From an uncultured Paracoccaceae bacterium (GTDB taxonomy: Bacteria > Pseudomonadota > Alphaproteobacteria > Rhodobacterales > Rhodobacteraceae): 5,661 nucleotides of DNA. The notes under the pieces were generated by a model that was given only the letters and a program-made list of their open reading frames with translations, did not search any database and was not told the DNA's origin. This document shows, one piece after another, positions 1 to 5,661 of this stretch. Made by a program: the position numbers and the translations under genes. Every line of letters starts with the position of its first letter. Position 1 is the stretch's first letter. The DNA is taken from assembly GCA_937916485.1 (NCBI GenBank), contig CALFSV010000162.1, positions 1 to 5,661 on the forward strand, given 5' to 3'.

Positions 1-171
1 GAGCCCTTTTATCCGACGCTGTGGCGCGCACGAATGACTGCTTTTATGCCAAAAGGATATCTTTGATAATGCTCGGGGCAATCTATATTAAAGTGCGAGA
101 CATATACCCCCCCACTTGTGACTTTACCTTGATTTCACGCAGGCGTGACGACCACTCTTCGCCCCATGCTT
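1..171. other. Non-coding region downstream of the operon, with a short hairpin
   Basis: No complete gene is visible. A perfect inverted repeat, TCACGC (135-140) and GCGTGA (143-148), lies about 23 nt after the ATPase stop. It could form a 5-bp hairpin with a 4-nt loop, but it has no T tract on either strand, so it is not a clear intrinsic terminator. A run of seven C lies at 107-113. A plus-strand frame is open from base 1 to a TGA at 64-66 and may be the tail of a convergent gene, but about 21 codons are too few to judge. Confidence 0.5.
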
Positions 172-1863
172 TCACTTTGTGGCCCAAGTAGTCGGAAGAA
201 CAGGAGTTAATTCCAAGAGTTCTCGCGTGTATTCTGATTTTGGATTCTGATAGACATTTTGCGCTCGGCCGAATTCTTCAATTCGTCCATTTCTAAGGAC
301 GACCATGTCGTCAGACATTTGGCGCACTACGGCAAGGTTGTGACTGATGAACAGGATTGTAAGACCAAATTTTGCGTGCAGGTCCTTTAAAAGATTAAGC
401 ATCTCGGCCTGAATTGAAACGTCCAATGCAGAAGTCGGTTCGTCGCAGATTAGGAAGCGGGGACGCGCCAACAAAGCACGAGCAACCGCAATACGTTGTC
501 GTTGTCCGCCAGAAAATTGGTGTGGGTATTTATCTAAGTCCTCTGGCGCCATCCCAACAAGGTCCAGCATCGCTCTCGCCAATTCGCGCCGTTCTCCACC
601 GTCGTTCACCAAGCCATAAAGCCAAAGTGGTTCTGACAAGATCGCGCTAATCCGGTGGCGGGGATTTAGGCTGGAATATGGGTCTTGAAAGATCATCTGA
701 ACGATCTGGCGCGAGGGATGGATGCGGGTCCGTAATTTGCCCGGCGGCAGTGTTTCGGCGCCAAGTGCCATGTGTCCGGCGGTTGGATTGACCAAGCCAG
801 TTATGGCTTTTGCGAGCGTTGATTTACCTGACCCACTTTCGCCAACAAGTCCAAGAATACTGCCCGGTTTGACGTCAAAACTGATATCATGGAGAGCGGT
901 AAAGGAGTCCGGTTTCTGCCATAGGGACGTCCGAACACCCGGAAACTCAACGCGCAGGTTTTCGACTTTCAGGCCAACATTTTCCTGCATCACACCTTCA
1001 AGCAGCCAGCGTTCGGCGTGATTGCCGACATCCTTTTGGGAAGGATTACTTTCTTCTTCCGGGACGCGAAACCTATCGATCTTACGGTCAAGCGGTGGAA
1101 CCGAATCTAAAAGCGCTTGTGTGTAAGGATGCTGCGGGTCGCCCAGGACTTGCGCCGTGGTTCCAGATTCAAGAACTTTGCCATAGCGCATGACCGAGAC
1201 TCGATCCGCCACCTGAGCAATCACACCAATATCGTGTGTGATCAGCATGAACCCAATCTTACGGTTCGTTGCCAATTCCTTTATCAAATCCAGAACCTGG
1301 CTTTGAACTGCGACGTCCAACGCCGTGGTAGGTTCGTCCGCGATGATCACTTCGGGGTTCGTGGAAAGCGCAAGGGCAATCACCACTCGCTGACGCATGC
1401 CACCGGAAAACTGGTGGGGATAGGCCTTGATGCGTTCAGATGCGTTTTGAATTCCAATCTCTTCCAGGATTTCGACAGCGCGAGCGCGGGCATCTTTGGA
1501 TGAAATATCTTCATGCGCCTGAATGGTTTCGATCAACTGATCTTCGACCCGCATTAGTGGGTTCAAACTTGTTTGCGGATCCTGAAAGATCATCGAAATC
1601 CGCTTGCCGCGCATGTTATGTGCTTCAACGGCGGTAAGGTTGCGCAGATCGGTGTCCGCCAACGTCATTTGGCCATCAGCTACGAAACCGGGTACTTGCA
1701 AAAGCCCAATGATAGCGGCTCCGACTGTGGATTTTCCCGCACCACTTTCGCCAACAAGGCCGTGAATTTCTCCGGACGCAATGGACATAGCGACGTCTTC
1801 GATCGCTGTAATGTCACCAAAGCGTGACGGGAACTTAACGGTGAGATTTTTGACCTTCAACAT
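172..1863 (-). CDS. Fused double ATP-binding protein (DppD-DppF type) of a peptide/solute ABC importer
   Basis: This 563-residue cytoplasmic protein carries both nucleotide-binding domains of the importer in one chain and powers solute uptake through the two permeases upstream. Domain 1 (about 1-260): Walker A GESGAGKST at 38-46, Q-loop Q94, signature SGGMRQR from 153, Walker B ending in D176-E177, switch H210, then an oligopeptide-type C-terminal element (HPYTQALL, about 245-252). A polar linker (about 260-294) leads to domain 2 (about 295-563): Walker A GESGSGKST at 341-349, Q393, SGGQRQR at 451-457, D474-E475, H508, and EYTRELL near 544. No catalytic residue is missing in either half. The start at 1863 gives MLKVKNLTVKF, a typical beginning for the family, one base after the permease stop. 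An in-frame ATG at 1998 would add 45 Cys/Trp-rich residues that are antisense-frame translation of the permease gene. GAGG at 1877-1874 is a distant Shine-Dalgarno, so translation is probably coupled. Fused pairs are known in GsiA and YejF. The substrate is unknown. Confidence 0.95.
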   Translation of the reverse strand: MLKVKNLTVKFPSRFGDITAIEDVAMSIASGEIHGLVGESGAGKSTVGAAIIGLLQVPGFVADGQMTLADTDLRNLTAVEAHNMRGKRISMIFQDPQTSLNPLMRVEDQLIETIQAHEDISSKDARARAVEILEEIGIQNASERIKAYPHQFSGGMRQRVVIALALSTNPEVIIADEPTTALDVAVQSQVLDLIKELATNRKIGFMLITHDIGVIAQVADRVSVMRYGKVLESGTTAQVLGDPQHPYTQALLDSVPPLDRKIDRFRVPEEESNPSQKDVGNHAERWLLEGVMQENVGLKVENLRVEFPGVRTSLWQKPDSFTALHDISFDVKPGSILGLVGESGSGKSTLAKAITGLVNPTAGHMALGAETLPPGKLRTRIHPSRQIVQMIFQDPYSSLNPRHRISAILSEPLWLYGLVNDGGERRELARAMLDLVGMAPEDLDKYPHQFSGGQRQRIAVARALLARPRFLICDEPTSALDVSIQAEMLNLLKDLHAKFGLTILFISHNLAVVRQMSDDMVVLRNGRIEEFGRAQNVYQNPKSEYTRELLELTPVLPTTWATK

Positions 1864-1864
1864 C

Positions 1865-2770
1865 TCAACGCAACCTCGGATTAAAGACATCGCGCAGGAA
1901 ATCCCCAAGTATGTTAATTGACACCACCAACGCCACCAAAAACAGGGTCGGAATCCAAAGGATCCACCATTCGCCCGACAACATGAACTGCATACCAATG
2001 CGGATCAGGGTTCCCAGTGACGGGCTGTCTGCCGGCAGTCCGATCCCAAGGAATGAAAGCGTCGCTTCAAGTAATATGGCAGAGGCCAAATCGACGGTCA
2101 TTATTACCAATAGCGGACCAAGAATGTTGGGAAGGATATGCACAAACATTACACGGATCGGACGCTGCCCCATTATAATCGCGGCCTGGACATATTCCTT
2201 TTGCATCTGCACGAAAGTTGAGGCTCGTGCGGTTCGTGCGAAATTCACCCAAAGCGACAGGGCGATGGCGAGGGTTAGAACGGCAACCCGAAGGTCTTGC
2301 TGGATTTCCGATGGAAGGATGCCACGCGCAATACCGTCGATCAGCAGGGAAGTCAGGATCGCCGGAAGAGCCAGTTGGATATCGGCGATCCGCATGACGA
2401 TCATATCGAACCGCCCACCGTAATATCCAGCTGCGAGGCCAAGGCCCACACCCAAGACGGTCGCAATGGTCATCGCCGACAAGCCAATGATTAAAGACAG
2501 CCGCGCGCCGTAAAGGATCGAAGACACCATATCACGGCCCTGATCGTCCGTGCCAAGGGGGAACTTTGAAATGCCAAATTCCTCCCACATCGGGGGAAGT
2601 AGCCCGTCCATTAGGCTGAAGGATGCCAAATCATATGGGTTAACAGAGGCAATCAGCGGCGCAAAAGCAGCGCCCATAATTGATAATAACGCTACAATCG
2701 CTGCAATGATTGCTGCTGGGGACCGCGTGAAAAGCCACAGCCCCTCGTATCGTTTAATGAAAGCGATCAT
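1865..2770 (-). CDS. DppC/OppC-type ABC importer permease
   Basis: This 301-residue inner-membrane subunit forms half of the translocation channel with the DppB-type permease encoded just upstream. It starts with a short cytoplasmic N-terminus and a first membrane segment (about 19-41). The OppC hallmark follows at 70-95 (PLGTDDQGRDMVSSILYGAR, then LSLIIG). Further hydrophobic segments lie near 92-115, 132-146, 161-178, 212-235 and 268-288. The EAA loop that contacts the ATPase is at about 192-215 (EYVQAAIIMGQ...HILPN). The protein ends with the usual GDFLRDVFNPRLR. Length is normal for the family. The start codon overlaps the stop of the preceding gene as ATGA (2770-2767), and a weak GAAAG at 2782-2778 sits 7 nt upstream, so translational coupling is likely. 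The stop is one base before the ATPase start. Family membership is clear; the transported solute is not shown by the sequence. Confidence 0.95.
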   Translation of the reverse strand: MIAFIKRYEGLWLFTRSPAAIIAAIVALLSIMGAAFAPLIASVNPYDLASFSLMDGLLPPMWEEFGISKFPLGTDDQGRDMVSSILYGARLSLIIGLSAMTIATVLGVGLGLAAGYYGGRFDMIVMRIADIQLALPAILTSLLIDGIARGILPSEIQQDLRVAVLTLAIALSLWVNFARTARASTFVQMQKEYVQAAIIMGQRPIRVMFVHILPNILGPLLVIMTVDLASAILLEATLSFLGIGLPADSPSLGTLIRIGMQFMLSGEWWILWIPTLFLVALVVSINILGDFLRDVFNPRLR

Positions 2771-3741
2771 GAGGTATCTTTCACGCGTAGCCGTGGGTCG
2801 ATCGCGACGTACAACAGATCAACGATTAGGTTCACCAGCACAAAGAAAAACGCGATGACCACAAGGTAGACGCCCATTACAGGGATATCGACGAAGCGGA
2901 TGCTTTCAAGGAACAACAGCCCCATTCCGGGCCACTGAAAAACGCTTTCAGTGACGATTGAAAACGCGATTACACCGCCAAATTGAAGACCAATGATTGT
3001 GATGACCGGAACCAATGTGTTTGCCAACGCATGCTTGAAGTACAAACTGCGCATCGGAACTCCGCGGGCCATTCCGAAACGGATATAATCAGATCGCAAA
3101 ACTTCCATCATCTCGGCCCGAACAAGCCGCATGGTTAGCGTCAATTGGTAAAGACCAAGGGTGATGGCCGGAAGAAGAAGCGCCCGCCAACCGTCGATGG
3201 TGAAGAGCGAGGATTCCCAGCCGCCAATCTGGACCGTGCCCCCACGCCCAAATGTGGGAAGCCAACCCAATTGAACGCCGAACAGAAAGATGAAAATAAT
3301 CCCGATGACAAAGGTTGGAATCGATACCCCGACCAGTGTGGTCATCAAGATCGTTTGGGTTGCAAAACCGCGCGGTCTAAGCGCGGTAAAGACGCCAGTC
3401 GGAATTCCCACCAAAAGCGAAATGAATAGCGCAACAATGCCAAGTTCCAAAGTCGCTGGAATCCGCGACGAAATCATTTCCCCCACAGGCTGACGCGTCC
3501 GATACGAATATCCAAAATCACCTTGCAGCATATCGCCGGTAAACCTTGCAAATTGCATCACGAAAGGATCGTTCAGACCCAATTCTTCGCGCAAGCGTTC
3601 TTGATCTTCGATGGAGGTTTCTACCCCAGTCATTTGGGTAATCGGATCACCAACAAACCGGAACAGGGAAAAGGCAAGAAAGGCGACGGCGATCATCACA
3701 AAAACTGATTGTATCAGCCGTTTCAGGATAAAATATGTCAT
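2767..3741 (-). CDS. DppB/OppB-type ABC importer permease
   Basis: This 324-residue inner-membrane protein is the first of the two channel-forming subunits. The N-terminus MTYFILKRLIQSVFVMIAVA is the classic start of the DppB family: a short basic stretch and then a long membrane segment (about 9-30). The conserved periplasmic part follows, with GLNDPF (55-60) and the GDFGYSYRT motif (74-82). More membrane segments are visible near 99-120, 132-157, 187-205, 243-263 and 289-311. The EAA loop that docks on the ATPase is at about 218-250 (DYIRFGMARG...HALANTLVPVIT). The sequence ends with IDPRLRVKDTS. Length is usual for the family. It begins 23 nt after the binding-protein stop and overlaps the next permease by 4 nt. 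The spacer is A/G-rich on the coding strand and contains AAAGG (3748-3744) only 2 nt from the ATG. This is an unusually close Shine-Dalgarno, although the upstream purines may also pair. Confidence 0.95.
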   Translation of the reverse strand: MTYFILKRLIQSVFVMIAVAFLAFSLFRFVGDPITQMTGVETSIEDQERLREELGLNDPFVMQFARFTGDMLQGDFGYSYRTRQPVGEMISSRIPATLELGIVALFISLLVGIPTGVFTALRPRGFATQTILMTTLVGVSIPTFVIGIIFIFLFGVQLGWLPTFGRGGTVQIGGWESSLFTIDGWRALLLPAITLGLYQLTLTMRLVRAEMMEVLRSDYIRFGMARGVPMRSLYFKHALANTLVPVITIIGLQFGGVIAFSIVTESVFQWPGMGLLFLESIRFVDIPVMGVYLVVIAFFFVLVNLIVDLLYVAIDPRLRVKDTS

Positions 3742-3764
3742 CGCCTTTCTTTTTTCTTTATGGA

Positions 3765-5345
3765 TCAGTTTACTGTGACCCAGCGCAGCATAAAGAAGTT
3801 GTCTGCACGTTGCGTCATGGCGACGTTATCCTTAGCCGCCCAGATAAGAGGCTGAGTATAAAGCGGAATATATGCAACCTCGGCTTGCGTGATCGCGACA
3901 ACCTCATCCACCATAGCCTGACGCGCTGCTGGATCAACTTCGCGCTGAATCCCCGGCAACAGTTCATCAACACGTGCGTTGGAATAACCGCCAAAGTTCC
4001 AGGACCCCAACTTCTTTTCAGAGTTTGGTGTCGACATTAGGAAGCGGATTGGATGCTCCATGTCGAACGTGCCCGGTGACCAACCTAGAAGGTACATGTC
4101 AAACGCATCTTCACGAAGCTGTGGCCAGTAATCGCGAACCGGTCCGGTGCTAAGTTCCGCATTCATGCCAACAGCCGCGAACATCGATGCCGCTGCGCGA
4201 CAAAGCGCTTCGTCGTTGATGTATCGGTCGTTTGGACATTTCAAACCAAAGCTGAACCCGTCCGGATATCCAGCTTCCGCGAGAAGCGACTTGGCCTTTT
4301 CTGGATTATAGGCTGGGCGATCAGAATTGGCTTCTGAATAACCGGAAATTCCAGCCGGAACCAACTGGGATGCACCTTCAATCTTGCCGCGGAACAGAAC
4401 ACGGTCAATTGATGCGATGTCGATGGCATGGGCTGCTGCTTGGCGCACACGGACATCTTGGAATGGGTTGGATCCCGAAACATCGGACGAATACAAAAGT
4501 TCATCATGTTCATGGCCAAAGCCAAACATAATTACCCGTGTTTCTTCACCTTCAAGAACCTTGAAACCGTCGCGGCTTTCGACTTGTGCAACATCCTGCA
4601 GTGGAATTGGCTGAATGAAGTCAATTTCGCCAGACAGCAACGCGGCAAGTCCTGTCGCTGCATTTCCGATCGGTGTGAAGGTCGCCTCGGTGATGTTGTG
4701 CTCAACTTCTCCCCACCATCCGGCGTTTGGAATCAAAACCGTTTTCACACCGGGATCGCGGCTCGCTAACGTAAAGGCGCCTGTTCCGTTCACATTCATA
4801 GTCGCGAAGTTTTCTGCATCCCGCGCAGGCAGTTCTGCACCGTTTGCTTCAGCCCATCCTTTGTCGAGTATCATGAAATTTGCGATGGAATCCGGAAACA
4901 GCGGGTTAGGTGCTTTGGTCAAGAAGTCGATTGTGTAATCATCAACGACCCGCACCTCAGACACAGGCGCAAACCATGACCTCACATCTGCGGCCTCGTT
5001 GGATGCGCGCTCATACGAGAACATTACATCCTCAGCAGTGAATGCGGCACCATCTTGAAATGTCACACCCTGGCGCAGGTTAAACCGCCAACCGTCTTTG
5101 CCAGTTAGTGGTTCCCAGCTTTCGGCAAGCGATCCTTCGATCGACATGCCTTGGTTCCGGCGTACTAGGCCTTCGTAAATATTATTCAGAAACGATAAAA
5201 CCGGCGCTGAGTTCACAGCGTGTGGGTCCATCGTTTGCGGGTCTGTGTTCGACGCCCATTTGAACGACTCGGCAGAAGCGCTTGCCACACCGAGCAGAAT
5301 TGCACCACTAACCAACGCAGAATTAGATAGAATTCGCATTTTCAT
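3765..5345 (-). CDS. Periplasmic solute-binding protein, SBP_bac_5 (DppA/OppA) family
   Basis: This 526-residue exported protein captures the transported solute and delivers it to the permease pair. It begins with a Sec signal peptide: basic MKMR, a hydrophobic core (about 10-21) and likely cleavage after ASA at residue 25, before ESFKW. No lipobox cysteine is present, so it should be free in the periplasm. Family hallmarks are DPQTMDPHA (35-43), NIYEGLVRR (55-63), LAESWEPL then WRFNLRQGVTFQDG (73-99), FTAEDVMFSYER (102-113), NGTGAF (186-191) and FQDVRVRQAAAHAID (295-309). C370 and C382 flank PNDRYINDEAL; a disulfide between them is inferred from their spacing and compartment. A C-terminal LLGWSPGTFD (419-428) completes the fold. 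The start at 5345 is preferred over the in-frame ATG at 5339 because GAGAGGG lies 6 nt upstream. It is the first gene of the operon and follows a long non-coding region. Peptides, sugars or other small solutes are all possible ligands. Confidence 0.95.
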   Translation of the reverse strand: MKMRILSNSALVSGAILLGVASASAESFKWASNTDPQTMDPHAVNSAPVLSFLNNIYEGLVRRNQGMSIEGSLAESWEPLTGKDGWRFNLRQGVTFQDGAAFTAEDVMFSYERASNEAADVRSWFAPVSEVRVVDDYTIDFLTKAPNPLFPDSIANFMILDKGWAEANGAELPARDAENFATMNVNGTGAFTLASRDPGVKTVLIPNAGWWGEVEHNITEATFTPIGNAATGLAALLSGEIDFIQPIPLQDVAQVESRDGFKVLEGEETRVIMFGFGHEHDELLYSSDVSGSNPFQDVRVRQAAAHAIDIASIDRVLFRGKIEGASQLVPAGISGYSEANSDRPAYNPEKAKSLLAEAGYPDGFSFGLKCPNDRYINDEALCRAAASMFAAVGMNAELSTGPVRDYWPQLREDAFDMYLLGWSPGTFDMEHPIRFLMSTPNSEKKLGSWNFGGYSNARVDELLPGIQREVDPAARQAMVDEVVAITQAEVAYIPLYTQPLIWAAKDNVAMTQRADNFFMLRWVTVN

Positions 5346-5351
5346 GATATG

Positions 5352-5358
5352 CCCTCTC
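5352..5358 (-). promoter_or_regulatory. Ribosome binding site of the solute-binding protein gene
   Basis: GAGAGGG on the minus strand is strongly complementary to the 16S rRNA anti-Shine-Dalgarno sequence. It sits 6 nt before the ATG at 5345. This is the best ribosome site in the window, which fits the need for more binding protein than permease. It also decides the start: the second in-frame ATG (5339) would be 12 nt away. Confidence 0.75.
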
Positions 5359-5454
5359 TATTGCTATCGCTAACAGACTGTTCATTGTGAGTGTAAGGTC
5401 AAGGGTTAGTTAAAAGTGATCACAAAGTTGAGATTTCTGGCTGGCATCCTAAAT

Positions 5455-5464
5455 AAACCGGTTT
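5455..5464. promoter_or_regulatory. Candidate operator: perfect palindrome AAACCGGTTT
   Basis: This 10-bp perfect palindrome with a central CG lies 109 nt upstream of the binding-protein start codon. It matches the general form AAnCGnTT seen in operators of LacI/GalR-family regulators (family knowledge). The symmetry does not extend beyond 10 bp. No LacI-family gene is in the window, so regulation of this operon by such a protein is inference. A chance palindrome of this length in about 300 nt is unlikely but not negligible. Confidence 0.35.
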
Positions 5465-5604
5465 GCGTTTTTATGCAGTGGCTTCGTAAATGACTGGATC
5501 CGATAACAATCAGAGTTCGCTAACTCAAAAGTAAGAGTTTACCGCTTCTTTCCAAGCAGCTCTAATCTAGTTCAGCAGAGTAAGACCAATGATCTTGTCG
5601 AATT

Positions 5605-5640
5605 TCAAAAGCCGGTAAAGACAGTCAATTCTACCGGCTT
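5605..5640 (-). terminator. Probable intrinsic terminator of a codirectional gene beyond the right edge
   Basis: On the minus strand a 9-bp perfect stem, AAGCCGGTA (5640-5632) with TACCGGCTT (5617-5609), encloses a 14-nt loop. It is followed by a short, imperfect T tract (TTTTGAAATT counting the stem's last two bases). On the plus strand the hairpin is followed by CACAG, not T, so termination would work in the minus direction. A minus-strand frame ends in TGA at 5642-5640, exactly where the stem begins, as expected for the end of an upstream gene. The long loop and broken T tract make it a moderate rather than strong terminator. Confidence 0.5.
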
Positions 5641-5661
5641 CACAGAAGCGGCCATTCGCAA

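Larger units (their letters stand above)
5346..5661. other. Upstream non-coding region of the transporter operon
   Basis: No convincing gene fits here; only very short ATG-started frames occur on either strand. From the operon outward it holds the Shine-Dalgarno of the binding-protein gene, a TTGACC on the minus strand (5402-5397) that could be a -35 element but lacks a good -10, the palindrome GTGATCAC (5416-5423), the palindrome AAACCGGTTT (5455-5464), a small inverted repeat AACTC/GAGTT (5522-5526 and 5535-5539), and the terminator-like hairpin near the right edge. The operon promoter is most likely somewhere between about 5380 and 5600, but I cannot place it with confidence. Confidence 0.6.

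Noticed and set aside
107..113. Run of seven C as a phase-variable tract.
   Set aside because: It is short, lies outside any supported coding region and has no promoter near it.
135..148. Inverted repeat TCACGC/GCGTGA as the terminator of the operon.
   Set aside because: The stem is only 5-6 bp and no T tract follows it on either strand.
83..171. A minus-strand frame that stays open past the ATPase stop (reading AWGEEW... to TAG at 85-83), shifted relative to the ATPase.
   Set aside because: It has no start codon of its own except an ATG 7 codons before the stop, and upstream it is only the shifted frame of the ATPase gene. There is no slip site or structure to support frameshifting.
1864..1998. 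In-frame N-terminal extension of the ATPase by 45 residues, starting at 1998, or by 9 residues, starting at 1890.
   Set aside because: The extension lies wholly inside the DppC-type permease gene, is rich in Cys and Trp in a way unlike any ATPase, and the start at 1863 matches the family and the operon spacing.
414..4938. Many plus-strand open frames of 60-170 codons opposite the transporter genes, the longest at 1911-2423.
   Set aside because: All lie antisense to well-supported family members, have no recognisable domains, and show the Arg/Ser/Pro-rich composition typical of shadow frames.
5374..5402. A sigma-70 promoter with -35 TTGACC (5402-5397) on the minus strand.
   Set aside because: No acceptable -10 hexamer occurs at 16-18 nt spacing (17 nt gives AGTCTG), so I do not call it as a promoter.

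Overview
The window holds one complete ABC importer operon of the peptide/nickel/opine (Dpp/Opp, cluster C) class. It lies on the minus strand and is read from right to left. The order is a periplasmic solute-binding protein (5345-3765), a DppB-type permease (3741-2767), a DppC-type permease (2770-1865) and a fused double ATPase (1863-172). The junctions are 23 nt, a 4-nt ATGA overlap and 1 nt. The four genes are therefore almost certainly one transcript with coupled translation of the last three.

The organism looks like a Gram-negative alphaproteobacterium, perhaps of the Rhodobacterales/Roseobacter group. The binding protein has a Sec signal peptide with no lipobox. A DppD and a DppF domain joined in one ATPase is common in that class, and base composition is moderate (about half G+C by eye). 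This assignment is inference from protein style, not from a marker gene.

Layout: 1-171 is mostly non-coding sequence downstream of the operon, with a short hairpin and an open frame at the left edge that may be the tail of a convergent gene. 172-5345 is the operon. 5346-5661 is the upstream region. It holds a good Shine-Dalgarno sequence for the binding protein, two palindromes that could be operators (AAACCGGTTT is the better one), and a hairpin followed by a short T tract that probably terminates a codirectional gene lying beyond the right edge.

How it works together (family knowledge): the binding protein captures a solute in the periplasm and delivers it to the heterodimeric permease. 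The fused ATPase supplies both nucleotide-binding domains from one chain and drives uptake. Both ATP sites look intact. The substrate cannot be read from the sequence: this class includes importers of di- and oligopeptides, oligosaccharides, opines, nickel and glutathione, and no catabolic gene lies in the window.

I found no mobile element, CRISPR array, RNA gene or sign of a novel system. This is an ordinary, intact transporter locus, and the findings below are modest.
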